From: Kineococcus endophyticus | GTDB lineage: Bacteria; Actinomycetota; Actinomycetes; Actinomycetales; Kineococcaceae | Direction of reading: 5' to 3' | Assembly (NCBI RefSeq): GCF_040796495.1 | Contig: NZ_JBFNQN010000010.1 | Span: forward strand, 1-64,000 | Length of the DNA stretch: 64,000 nucleotides | Part shown: positions 42,667-50,145 of the stretch, piece by piece | Numbering within the stretch: position 1 is the first letter of the stretch | How the letters are laid out: each line of letters begins with the position of its first letter | The notes under the pieces: model-generated | What the model saw: only the letters and a program-made list of their open reading frames with translations | Told to the model about the DNA's origin: nothing | Database searches by the model: none | Program-made: the position numbers and the translations under genes

Positions 42667-43418
42667 ACCCCCGGGACCGGCGCGACGACCCGCTGCTGTC
42701 CGCTGCCTGGGCCCTCGACGCTCTCGACGACGACGAACGCGCCGCCTACGAGGAGCGCCTGCGGACCCACCCGGACGAACGGGCCGACGCCGACGCGTTG
42801 CGCGAGACGGCGTCCCGGTTGTCCGTGGCGACGACCCCGCCCCCGCACCTGCGCGCGGCCGTGCTCGCGGCGGTGGCCGGCACCCCCCAGGAACCCCGGG
42901 AGGAGCTCGTGGCGCCGGTCGTCGACCTGCGCACCGAACGCGTGCGCCGCCGCGGCCCCTCGCGCTGGAGCGCCCTCGTCGCGGCCGCCGGCATCGTCGT
43001 CGGTGCGGCCGGCGTCGGGGTCGGCGTGGGCGTCGCGAACCGTTCCGGCGACACCGTCGCCAGCGCGGACCAGGTGGCGCGCCAACGCATCACCGACCTG
43101 CTCGCCACCCCCGGCGCGCGCGTCGCGACCGTCGCCGCGACCGACGGCGGGACGGCCACGCTCGTCCAGGCCGACGGCCGCATCGGCGTCCTGACCGCGG
43201 GGCTGCCCGCCGCCGGAGGTGGCCGGGACTACCAGTTGTGGCTGGCGCAGGGCGACGCCCTGACGTCGGCCGGGATGCTCCACGTGACGTCCGCGGGGGG
43301 TTCGGCGGTGGTCGTGGCGGCCGGGTCGGCGACCGGCGTCGGGATCTCGCTCGAACCCGCCCGGGGCTCGGCGCAACCGACGACCACCCCGGTCGTGTTC
43401 ACGCCCCTGACCGCCTGA
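42663..43418 (+). CDS. rskA: Anti-sigma-K factor RskA
   Basis: This 251-aa single-pass membrane protein has an N-terminal cytoplasmic sigma-binding domain (LLSAAWALDALDDDERAAYEERL), one helix near 102-125 (SALVAAAGIVVGAAGVGVGVGV) and an extracytoplasmic RskA domain (GRDYQLWLAQGDALTSAGML, GVGISLEPARGSAQPT). It holds SigK at the membrane until proteolysis. Translationally coupled to sigK. Confidence 0.9.
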   Translation: MNPRDRRDDPLLSAAWALDALDDDERAAYEERLRTHPDERADADALRETASRLSVATTPPPHLRAAVLAAVAGTPQEPREELVAPVVDLRTERVRRRGPSRWSALVAAAGIVVGAAGVGVGVGVANRSGDTVASADQVARQRITDLLATPGARVATVAATDGGTATLVQADGRIGVLTAGLPAAGGGRDYQLWLAQGDALTSAGMLHVTSAGGSAVVVAAGSATGVGISLEPARGSAQPTTTPVVFTPLTA

Positions 43419-43431
43419 GGGACGGTGCGAG

Positions 43432-43513
43432 TGCGGGAGAAGGGACTCGAACCCTCACGCCCGGAGGCACAGGAACCTAAATCCTGCGTGGCTGCCAGTT
43501 ACACCACTCCCGC
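43432..43513 (-). tRNA. tRNA-Leu (anticodon UAG)
   Basis: An 82-nt class II tRNA. The acceptor stem GCGGGAG pairs with CTCCCGC, the anticodon loop is TTTAGGT with UAG at 43479-43477, a long variable arm is present (TGTGCCTCCGGGCGTGAGG region), and the T-arm is GGTTCGAGTCC. CCA is not encoded. It reads CUA and other CUN codons. Confidence 0.95.
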
Positions 43514-43525
43514 TCGGGCGCCAGA

Positions 43526-44002
43526 CTACTGGTCGAGCCCGAGGTCCTTGCGGAGCTTGGCGACGTGACCCGTGGCGCGGACGTTGTACTGCGCCAGCTC
43601 CACGGCGCCGTGGGAGTCCACCACGACCGTCGAACGGATCGTGCCGACCGACGTCCGGCCGTAGTTCGTCTTCTCGCCCCACGCGCCGTAGGCCTCGAGC
43701 ACCGCGTGGTCGGGGTCGGACAGCAGCGGGAACGTGATGCCGTCCCGGTCGGCGAACGCGGCGAGCTTGTCGACGCCGTCCTTGGAGATCCCCACCACGG
43801 TGAAACCCGACGCGGCCAGCGCGTCGAGGGAGTCGCGGAAGTCGCACGCCTGGGTCGTGCAGCCCGGCGTCATCGCGGCGGGGTAGAAGTACACGACGAC
43901 GTGCCGGCCGGCGGCCCGCAGGTCCGTCAGCGACACCGTCGAGGAGTCGTGCGCGGTCAGCGTGAAGTCGGGGGCGGGGTCTCCGGGCACCAGACGCGTC
44001 AT
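43526..44002 (-). CDS. bcp: Thioredoxin-dependent peroxiredoxin (Bcp/PrxQ)
   Basis: It reduces peroxides with thioredoxin-supplied electrons in the cytosol. The 158-aa protein has PGDPAPDFTL, the peroxidatic Cys in YPAAMTPGCTTQACDFRD and a resolving Cys five residues later (CxxxxC type). ATG 44002 is 8 nt behind TAGGGT on the minus strand. It diverges from a DUF3618 gene. Confidence 0.94.
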   Translation of the reverse strand: MTRLVPGDPAPDFTLTAHDSSTVSLTDLRAAGRHVVVYFYPAAMTPGCTTQACDFRDSLDALAASGFTVVGISKDGVDKLAAFADRDGITFPLLSDPDHAVLEAYGAWGEKTNYGRTSVGTIRSTVVVDSHGAVELAQYNVRATGHVAKLRKDLGLDQ

Positions 44003-44010
44003 GGTCCGGG

Positions 44011-44016
44011 ACCCTA
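44011..44016 (-). promoter_or_regulatory. -10 element TAGGGT for bcp
   Basis: TAGGGT lies 8 nt before ATG 44002 on the minus strand, so the leader is 1-2 nt at most. Confidence 0.5.
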
Positions 44017-44063
44017 GCCCCCGCGCCCGCGAGCCCCCGCAGGAGAGGCCGCTCCTTCTCCGG

Positions 44064-44069
44064 TACGGT
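44064..44069 (+). promoter_or_regulatory. -10 element TACGGT for the DUF3618 gene
   Basis: TACGGT gives a start near 44076 and a leader containing AGGAGG (44093-44098) 5 nt before GTG 44104. Confidence 0.5.
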
Positions 44070-44103
44070 TCCGGGGACGTCCAGAGGAACACAGGAGGTG
44101 GCC

Positions 44104-44394
44104 GTGGCGGCCAGCGACGGCAAGGCCGAGATCACGACCAACGACCCGCGCGCCCTCGAGCGCGAGGTGGAGGCACGTCGGGCCGCGCTCGCGGGCACGA
44201 TCGACGAGCTCACCGACCGGCTCGCGCCGAAGACGATCGCCCAGCGCACGGTGGCCGACGTCCGGGGACGGGTGCACTCCTTCGCCTTCGACCACCGCGG
44301 GGGCCTGCGCGTCGAGCGCGTCGCCGCCGTCGGTGTCGCGGTCCTCGGTGTCACGACGTTCGTCGTGGTCCGCGCGGTGCGCAAGCGCCGCTGA
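44104..44394 (+). CDS. DUF3618 domain protein
   Basis: This 96-aa protein has the DUF3618 helix RALEREVEARRAALAGTIDELTDRLAPKTIAQ and a C-terminal membrane helix (VAAVGVAVLGVTTFVVVRAV) ending in basic residues. The family is a small membrane-anchored coiled-coil type with unknown role. GTG 44104 is favoured over 44098 because AGGAGG has ideal spacing to it. Confidence 0.88.
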   Translation: MAASDGKAEITTNDPRALEREVEARRAALAGTIDELTDRLAPKTIAQRTVADVRGRVHSFAFDHRGGLRVERVAAVGVAVLGVTTFVVVRAVRKRR

Positions 44395-44399
44395 GCCCC

Positions 44400-44723
44400 G
44401 TGAGCACCCCCGACCAGATGCCCGTCCGGATGCTGCACGACCGCGTCCTCGTCCTGCCGGACGACGCCGCGGAGCGCAAGTCCTCGGCGGGCATCCTCAT
44501 CCCGGCCACGGCCGCCGTCGGCAAGCGGTTGTCGTGGGCGGCGGTGGTGGCCGTCGGCCCGCACGTCCGCCAGGTCGCCACGGGCGACAAGGTCCTGTTC
44601 GACCCCGAGGACAAGGCCGAGGTCGAGCTGCACGGCAAGGGGTACGTCCTGCTGCGCGAACGCGACCTGCACGCCGTCGCCGCCCCGGGCGAGGACGCCG
44701 GCCGCACCGGTCTCTACCTGTAG
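44400..44723 (+). CDS. GroES-family co-chaperonin-like protein
   Basis: This 107-aa protein with the Cpn10 fold has LHDRVLVLPDDAAERKSSAGILIPATA (mobile loop region), VVAVGPHVRQVATGDKVLFDPEDKAEVELHGKGYVLLRERD (split). It is not beside a groEL gene and diverges from true GroES (no GGI VL loop exactly as in GroES), so it is an accessory homologue. GTG 44400 is five bases behind the DUF3618 stop. Confidence 0.85.
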   Translation: MSTPDQMPVRMLHDRVLVLPDDAAERKSSAGILIPATAAVGKRLSWAAVVAVGPHVRQVATGDKVLFDPEDKAEVELHGKGYVLLRERDLHAVAAPGEDAGRTGLYL

Positions 44724-44781
44724 GTCCGGACCTCTGAACCGGTACTCCCCGCTCGACGTCGGCGGGCCCTCCCCGCTCGAC

Positions 44782-46059
44782 ATGGTCCGTGCGGTCCCGC
44801 GCATCCTGCGGGCCCCGCACCTCTTCCTCACCGAGGTCACCGCCCGGCACGGCGCGGCCGCCGCGATCCCGCTGCCGCGCACGCCGGTCCTCGTCCTGGC
44901 CGATCCCGCCGGCGTCCGCCGCGTCCTCGTGGAGAACGCCCGCGCGTACGGCAAGGCGACCATCCAGTACAACGCCCTGGCCACCGTCACCGGGCCCGGG
45001 TTGCTGGCCGGCGACGGGCAGCGCTGGCGCACCCACCGCCGCGTGGTCCAGCCCGCGTTCCACCACGCCGGCCTGCGCGAGGTCGCCGCGCACGCGGTCC
45101 ACGCCGGGCGCCGGCTCGCCGCCGAGGCGGACGCGCTGGCCCCCGGACAGCCGCTGGAGGTCCTCGACGCGACGTCCCGCGCCGGGCTGGAGGTCGTCGG
45201 CCACACCCTCGCCGCGGCCGACCTGTCGAACGACGCACCCCTGCTCGTCGAGGCCGTCGGCCGGGCCCTCGAACTGGTCGTCCGGCGCGCCGCCAGCCCC
45301 GTCCCGGGGACCTGGCCCACGCCGTCGCGCGCACGCCTGGCCCGCGAGGTGGCCGCGATCGACGACGTCTGCGCCCGCATCCTCGCCGACCGCGCGCGCC
45401 GCCCCCTCGACGACCCGCGCGACCTCGTCGGGCTGATGCTCGCCGCCGGCATGGACGACCGGCAGGTCCGCGACGAGCTCGTGACGTTCGTCGTGGCCGG
45501 TCACGAGACCGTCGCCAGCTCCCTCACGTGGACTCTGGACCTGCTGTCCCGCAACCCCTCCGCCCTCGCCCGCGTCCACGACGAGGTCGCCGCGCTCGAC
45601 GTGGCGCCCGGCTGGGACGACGTGCCGCGGCTGCCGTTCCTGCGCGCCGCGGTCGACGAGGCCCTGCGCCTGTACCCGCCCGCGTGGGTCATCACCCGGC
45701 AGGCGCTCGCCGACGACGTCGTCGCCGGGGTCGACGTGCCCGCCGGCACGCTCGTCATCGTCTGCACGTGGGCGCTGCACCGCGACCCCGCGCTGTGGGA
45801 CGACCCGACCGCGTTCCGGCCCGACCGCTTCGCCGAGCCGGCCCGCCGCGACCACTACGTCCCCTTCGGCGCCGGGCCGCGCCTGTGCATCGGCCGCGAC
45901 CTCGCCCTCGTCGAGGAGGTGCTCGTGCTGGCCGAGCTCCTGCGCACCCACACCGTCCGCCCCGCCGGTCCGCCGCGGCCCGTCGACGCGCTCGTCACGC
46001 TCCGACCGCGCGGCGGGCTGCCCCTGCACGTCGAGCGCCTGCCAGGCTCACGGCCATGA
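44782..46059 (+). CDS. Cytochrome P450
   Basis: This 425-aa soluble monooxygenase has the I-helix oxygen motif VVAGHETVASSLTW, the K-helix ExxR (EALRLYPPAW), the PERF-like FRPDRFAEP and the heme-binding FGAGPRLCIGRDLA with C369. It resembles CYP102/CYP4-like bacterial fatty-acid-type P450s; no ferredoxin or reductase is adjacent. Substrate unknown. ATG 44782 has no obvious ribosome site. Its stop overlaps RidA (ATGA). Confidence 0.92.
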   Translation: MVRAVPRILRAPHLFLTEVTARHGAAAAIPLPRTPVLVLADPAGVRRVLVENARAYGKATIQYNALATVTGPGLLAGDGQRWRTHRRVVQPAFHHAGLREVAAHAVHAGRRLAAEADALAPGQPLEVLDATSRAGLEVVGHTLAAADLSNDAPLLVEAVGRALELVVRRAASPVPGTWPTPSRARLAREVAAIDDVCARILADRARRPLDDPRDLVGLMLAAGMDDRQVRDELVTFVVAGHETVASSLTWTLDLLSRNPSALARVHDEVAALDVAPGWDDVPRLPFLRAAVDEALRLYPPAWVITRQALADDVVAGVDVPAGTLVIVCTWALHRDPALWDDPTAFRPDRFAEPARRDHYVPFGAGPRLCIGRDLALVEEVLVLAELLRTHTVRPAGPPRPVDALVTLRPRGGLPLHVERLPGSRP

Positions 46060-46454
46060 GCAGCCGCAAGGAGACGTTCGTGTTCAGCCCCGACGACGGG
46101 GTGCCCCCGCAGGTCGGCCCGTTCGCCCACGCGACGCGGCTCGGGGACCTCGTGTTCGTCACCGGGCAGATGCCCACCGACCCCGCCACGGGTCAGCTCG
46201 TCGAGGGCGGGGTCGTCGAGCAGGCCGAGCAGGTCCGGGCCAACCTCGTCGCCGTCCTGGGCCGGCTCGGCCTCACCCTCGACGACGCGCTGCAGGTCCG
46301 CGTCTACCTGACGGACTTCGAGGCGGACTTCGCCGCCTTCAACGAGCGGTACCGCACGTGGTTCGACGGGCCGCTGCCCGCCCGCACGACCGTCGGCGTC
46401 ACCGGCCTGGCCGTCGGAGCCCTCGTGGAGATCGACCTCATCGCCGGACGCTAG
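46056..46454 (+). CDS. RidA family protein
   Basis: This 132-aa protein of the Rid/YjgF superfamily, whose RidA members hydrolyse reactive enamine/imine intermediates, has GPFAHATRLGDLVFVTGQMPTDPATGQL, VRVYLTDFEADFAAFNERYRTWF and PARTTVGVTGLAVGALVEIDLIA with the key Arg. It is translationally coupled to the P450 gene. CAGGCT lies 7 nt upstream of its ATG and could also give separate leaderless expression. Confidence 0.88.
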   Translation: MSSRKETFVFSPDDGVPPQVGPFAHATRLGDLVFVTGQMPTDPATGQLVEGGVVEQAEQVRANLVAVLGRLGLTLDDALQVRVYLTDFEADFAAFNERYRTWFDGPLPARTTVGVTGLAVGALVEIDLIAGR

Positions 46455-46471
46455 GTGCCGATGGGACGGGT

Positions 46472-47863
46472 GTGACGCGCACCCGTCCCGCCGCCGTCCT
46501 GGCGGTCGCCGGCCTCGTGCTCGTCGACGGCTGGGGGCCTCCGGTCGCCCAGGCGGTGGCCGCCGTCGGACCCGCCGTCGTGGCCGGCGCCGTCGCCGCG
46601 TCCCGCCTGCGCCGCCGCCCGGTCGCCCTGCGCGCCGCCTGGCTCGTGCAGCTGGCCGGCGTCCTCGTCCTCGCCGTCGGCTACACCGTCTTCCAGCTCA
46701 CGCTGCTCCTCGGCGGGACCCCCGGGTACGCGCTGCCGGCCGACCCGTTCTTCCTGGCCGGCTCCGCCCTGGTCACCGCGTGGTTGCTCCTGCTCAACCG
46801 CGGCACCCGCGACCGGGCCGCCACCGTCGACGCCGGCATCGCCGTCACGGGGCTCGGGGTCGCCGTCACCGCTCTGCTGCTGCGTCCCGCGCTGGCGGGC
46901 GACCCCGACCCGGTCGACGTGGCGTTCACCGCGGTCTACCCGGTGCTCGACCTCCTCGGGCTCGGCCTGCTGCTGCGGTTGCGCCTGGCGGGCCGCGCCC
47001 CGACCCGCCCGGCCAACCTCCTCGCCGCGTCCTGGGGCTGCCTCCTGTTCGGGGACAGCGCCTTCGGTGCGCTGGTCGCCGTCCTCCCCGTCGACGTGCG
47101 GCCCTGGCTGGGCCTTCCGTTCCAGCTCGCCCTGCTGCTGCAGGCCGCCGCGCTGGCGCACGCGCGCTCGGACGACCTGGGGACGGGCATCCCGCGCACG
47201 CGCGCCTGGTCCCGCACCCACTGGGTCGTCGTCGGCGGAGCCGCGTGCCTGCCGCCCGCCGTGCTGCTGGCCCAGGGGTTCGCGGGCGTCACCGTCGACT
47301 GGCTCGTCACGGGCGCCGGGTCGCTCCTGCTGTCGGCGCTCGCCGTCAGCCGCGTCCACCACGCGGTGCTCAGCGTCCAGGGGCAGGCCGACCTGCAGGG
47401 ACGGCTGGCCCGCACCGACGAGCTGACGGGGCTGCCGAACCGCCGCAGCTGGGACGCCGAACTGCGCCGGGCGGCCGAGGGCGGTGGTCCCGTCGCCGTC
47501 GCGCTGCTCGACCTCGACCACTTCAAGCGGCTCAACGACAGCCAGGGCCACGCCGCGGGCGACCTGCTGCTGCGGGCCGCGGCCGACGCGTGGCGGTCCG
47601 CGCTGCCCCCGGACGCGGTGCTGGCCCGGCACGGCGGGGAGGAGTTCGCGCTGCTGCTGCAGGGGGACCTGGTGGCCGTCGCCGACGTCCTGGCCGACCG
47701 CCTGCGGCGGGTGTGCCCGGCGCCGCAGACGGTGTCGGTGGGGCTGGCCGTCCGGCGACCGGGGGAGCACCCGGCGGCGCTGCTGGCCCGCGTGGACGCC
47801 GCGCTCTACCGGGCCAAGGCCGAGGGCCGGGACCGGGTCTGCACCGCTGCTCCGACCGGGTGA
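46472..47863 (+). CDS. Membrane-bound GGDEF diguanylate cyclase
   Basis: This 463-aa protein has eight or more N-terminal hydrophobic helices (residues 5-300) and a C-terminal GGDEF domain (DELTGLPNRRSWDAEL, LLDLDHFKRLNDSQGHAAGDLLL, active loop HGGEEFALLL). Unlike the cyclase at 29386 it lacks an RxxD inhibitory motif at the expected position. The stimulus sensed by the membrane part is unknown. GTG 46472 chosen; evidence for the exact start is weak. Confidence 0.88.
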   Translation: MTRTRPAAVLAVAGLVLVDGWGPPVAQAVAAVGPAVVAGAVAASRLRRRPVALRAAWLVQLAGVLVLAVGYTVFQLTLLLGGTPGYALPADPFFLAGSALVTAWLLLLNRGTRDRAATVDAGIAVTGLGVAVTALLLRPALAGDPDPVDVAFTAVYPVLDLLGLGLLLRLRLAGRAPTRPANLLAASWGCLLFGDSAFGALVAVLPVDVRPWLGLPFQLALLLQAAALAHARSDDLGTGIPRTRAWSRTHWVVVGGAACLPPAVLLAQGFAGVTVDWLVTGAGSLLLSALAVSRVHHAVLSVQGQADLQGRLARTDELTGLPNRRSWDAELRRAAEGGGPVAVALLDLDHFKRLNDSQGHAAGDLLLRAAADAWRSALPPDAVLARHGGEEFALLLQGDLVAVADVLADRLRRVCPAPQTVSVGLAVRRPGEHPAALLARVDAALYRAKAEGRDRVCTAAPTG

Positions 47864-47880
47864 TCTAGAAGAAAGGTGCG

Positions 47881-47900
47881 CGCCGGGGCTCAGCCCGGCG
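47881..47900 (+). terminator. Hairpin behind the GGDEF gene
   Basis: CGCCGGG pairs with CCCGGCG around a 6-nt loop, 17 bp behind the GGDEF stop codon. Confidence 0.6.
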
Positions 47901-47967
47901 CCGGCGGCGACCGATCGATGTCCCACGACCCGCTCCGGGTCGCGCTCCATGGGTCGAGGAGGAAGCC

Positions 47968-48321
47968 GTGAAGCCGTTGCACCAGGTCCTGCGGGACCTC
48001 GAGTTCGCCGCCCACCAGGGGACGCTGACGCCGTCGTTCCTGGATTCGTACGCCCGCCGGAACGGGGAGAAGGTGCTGGCGCTCTACAGCCTCGCCGCCC
48101 GGCACCAGCTGACCGTCGCCCACGAGGAGGGTCGCAACGACCACCTCGCGGTCGAGAAGGAGTGGCACTCCGTCGTGGACGCCACCGCTGTCGAACGGGA
48201 GCTGGACGCCCACAGCGCCGAGGTCGTCCGCCGGGTCCGGGACGCCGCCGACGACGGCCGTCCCGCCTGCCTGCGCAAGCGCAGCCGCACGTCCTTCTTC
48301 CCGCTCAGGACGGCGGTCTGA
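47968..48321 (+). CDS. Hypothetical protein, small helical
   Basis: I do not recognise this 117-aa protein. It begins VKPLHQVLRDLEFAAHQGTLTPSFLDSYARRNGEKVLALYSLAARHQL (split) and ends in a basic segment (CLRKRSRTSFFPLRTAV). It is predicted soluble and mostly helical. GTG 47968 follows GAGGAGGAAG at good spacing. Its stop abuts that of the convergent gene inside a TGATCA palindrome. Confidence 0.7.
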   Translation: MKPLHQVLRDLEFAAHQGTLTPSFLDSYARRNGEKVLALYSLAARHQLTVAHEEGRNDHLAVEKEWHSVVDATAVERELDAHSAEVVRRVRDAADDGRPACLRKRSRTSFFPLRTAV

Positions 48322-48792
48322 TCAGGGCATCTCCATCGTCTCGGCGCGGCGGACCTCCGCCAGCGCCGCGTCGAGGGCCCGCCGCAGGGGGCGTCCCGGG
48401 CCGGTCGCCAGGTCGTGCACGAGCAGCACGGAGTGCTGCAGCACGAGCGCGTGACCGAGCCGGGGCACCTCCTCGGGATCGGGATGCTCCCCGAGCGCGG
48501 CGACCAGGACGACGACGAGGATGCGCGGGTCGAGCCCGCCGAACCACGCGGCACCGCGGGCCGTCGCGGCCATCGCGGCGCGCACGTCGTCGGCGTCGAG
48601 GCCGTCGGGGTGCTGCTCCTCGAGGGCCTGGCGCAGCACCCAGCCGAGGACGACGCGCGCCTGTTCGGCGTCGAACGCCGCCAGGTCCGTCGTCGCCGCG
48701 GTGAAGTCCGCAGCGTCGCCCCGGTGGGCCGCCTCGACGGCACGGGTGACGTGGCGGGTCAGCAGGGTCGGATCGGTCGGCGCGGGGCTCAC
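48322..48792 (-). CDS. Hypothetical protein, helical
   Basis: This 156-aa protein of unknown function has mostly Ala-rich helices (RHVTRAVEAAHRGDAADFTAATTDLAAFDAEQARVVLGWVLRQAL, split) and GLDPRILVVVLVAALGEHPDPEEVPRLGHALVLQHSVLLVHDL. GTG 48792 is 6 nt behind CAGGGT on the minus strand and only 18 bp from the divergent LysR start, which suggests the LysR protein may control it. Confidence 0.7.
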   Translation of the reverse strand: MSPAPTDPTLLTRHVTRAVEAAHRGDAADFTAATTDLAAFDAEQARVVLGWVLRQALEEQHPDGLDADDVRAAMAATARGAAWFGGLDPRILVVVLVAALGEHPDPEEVPRLGHALVLQHSVLLVHDLATGPGRPLRRALDAALAEVRRAETMEMP

Positions 48793-48810
48793 CCGCCTAC
48801 CCTGCCCGAC
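48793..48810. promoter_or_regulatory. Shared bidirectional leaderless promoter
   Basis: Only 18 bp separate divergent start codons. The plus -10 TACCCT (48798-48803) and the minus -10 CAGGGT (48804-48799) overlap in five bases; the spacers to the GTG codons are 7 and 6 nt. Confidence 0.6.
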
Positions 48811-49740
48811 GTGCCCCTCGACCGTGTGCCCGACCTGACCTCGTTGCGCCTGCTCGTCGCGGTCGTGGAGACGGGGTCCATCGGCCGGGGCGCCCGGCGG
48901 GTCGGGCTGACCCAGCAGGCCGCGTCGGAACGGTTGCGCGCCGTGGAGTCCCAGGTCGGGGTCGCCCTCCTGCACCGCAGCCGCCAGGGCTCGCGTCCCA
49001 CCGAGGCGGGCACGCTCCTGACCGGCTGGGCCACCCGGCTGCTCGAGGTCGCCGAGGAGGTGGCCGAGGGCATCGGCACCCTGCGTGCCGACCGGACGTC
49101 GCCGTTGCGGGTGGCGTCCAGCATGACGGTCGCCGAGCACCTGGTGCCCCGGTGGCTGCTGGTCCTGCGGCAGCGGTCCGAGGCCGGGGGAGCGACGCCG
49201 CAGCCGGTGGAACTCCTGGCCACCAACTCCGTGCGGGTGCTCGCCGCCCTGGCCGACGGGGCGGCCGACCTCGGCTTCGTCGAGGGCCCCGACGTCCCGC
49301 GCGGGTTCCGCAGCCGGGAGCTCCTCGAGGACCACCTCGTCGTCGTGGTCGCCCCCGGCCACCCCTGGACGCGGCGCCGTCGCCCGGTGAGGGCCGCGGA
49401 ACTCGCCGCGACCCCGCTGGTCTCCCGCGAACAGGGGTCGGGGACGCGGGACGTCCTCGAACGGGCCCTCGCCGCCGCGGGCCTGACGCCGGTGCCACCC
49501 GCCGTCGAACTCACGACGGCGACGAGCGTGCGCGAGGCCGTGCGTGCCGGTACCGGCGTCGCCGTCCTGAGCCGGCTCGCCGTCGCCGACGACGTCGACG
49601 CGGGGCGGCTGCGCACCGTGGCGGTGGAGGGCCTGGACCTGGGGCGGACGTTGCGTGCGGTGTGGACCGGTGCCGCCCGGATGGCCCCCGGTCCGGCCCG
49701 TGAACTCCTCGGGATCGCGGCGGGGACCGCACACTCCTGA
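48811..49740 (+). CDS. LysR family transcriptional regulator
   Basis: This 309-aa regulator has an N-terminal winged helix (LTSLRLLVAVVETGSIGRGARRVGLTQQAASERLRAVESQVG, split), linker helix and an effector-binding domain of two lobes (RVASSMTVAEHLVPRWLLVL, ADLGFVEGPDVPRGF, SVREAVRAGTGVAVLSRLAV). The effector is unknown. The divergent hypothetical gene and shared promoter make that gene the likely target, and autoregulation likely. Confidence 0.9.
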   Translation: MPLDRVPDLTSLRLLVAVVETGSIGRGARRVGLTQQAASERLRAVESQVGVALLHRSRQGSRPTEAGTLLTGWATRLLEVAEEVAEGIGTLRADRTSPLRVASSMTVAEHLVPRWLLVLRQRSEAGGATPQPVELLATNSVRVLAALADGAADLGFVEGPDVPRGFRSRELLEDHLVVVVAPGHPWTRRRRPVRAAELAATPLVSREQGSGTRDVLERALAAAGLTPVPPAVELTTATSVREAVRAGTGVAVLSRLAVADDVDAGRLRTVAVEGLDLGRTLRAVWTGAARMAPGPARELLGIAAGTAHS

Positions 49741-49749
49741 CCCTTCGTC

Positions 49750-49771
49750 TATTCTTTGCGCATGGACGCAA
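49750..49771 (+). promoter_or_regulatory. Leaderless ArsR promoter with operator over the start codon
   Basis: TATTCT (49750-49755) is 6 nt before ATG 49762. The inverted repeat TTGCG-N6-CGCAA (49756-49760 with 49767-49771) spans the presumed transcription start and start codon, a suitable site for the ArsR dimer. Confidence 0.6.
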
Positions 49772-50145
49772 GTAGTTCGTGCCGTCGCACGCTGCCGGCC
49801 GACCAGGTCGACCTGGCTGTCGAGGTGTTCCGCATGCTGGCCGACGCCACCCGCGTGCACCTGCTGTGGGCCCTCATCGGGCGGGAACTGCCCGTCGGTG
49901 AACTCGCCTCGCACGTCGGCAAACCCGTGCCGTCGGTCTCGCAGCACCTCGCCAAGCTGCGCATGGCCCGCCTCGTCGCGACGCGTCGCGAGGGGGTCCA
50001 GATCTTCTACCGGCTGGAGAACGACCACGTCGCGCAGTTGGTCACGGACGCCGTGCACAACGCCGAGCACGCCGGACCGGGAGTTCCCGGCCACCACCGC
50101 AGCGACCGCGAACTGCGGGCGCTGCACACGGAGGCCGGCGCGTGA
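49762..50145 (+). CDS. ArsR/SmtB family metal-responsive repressor
   Basis: This 127-aa winged-helix repressor has FRMLADATRVHLLWALIGRELPVGELA, and the recognition helix SVSQHLAKLRMARLV. Helix alpha-5 reads NDHVAQLVTDAVHNAEH, which aligns with the CzrA/SmtB metal site (His at 86, 96 and 100 of CzrA numbering, Asn in place of Asp84), and is followed by GHH. Zinc or a related ion (Co, Ni) is the likely signal, supported by the coupled CDF exporter. Its stop overlaps the exporter start (GTGA). Confidence 0.9.
   Translation: MDASSSCRRTLPADQVDLAVEVFRMLADATRVHLLWALIGRELPVGELASHVGKPVPSVSQHLAKLRMARLVATRREGVQIFYRLENDHVAQLVTDAVHNAEHAGPGVPGHHRSDRELRALHTEAGA

Noticed and set aside
43514-43545. Terminator between tRNA-Leu and bcp
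   Set aside because: TCGGGC and GCCCGA could pair, but the loop is long and overlaps the bcp stop; too weak to report.
47864-47967. Possible cyclic di-GMP riboswitch between the GGDEF gene and the next gene
   Set aside because: The conserved GEMM core could not be found; the segment is explained by a terminator hairpin and a GAGGAGG ribosome site.
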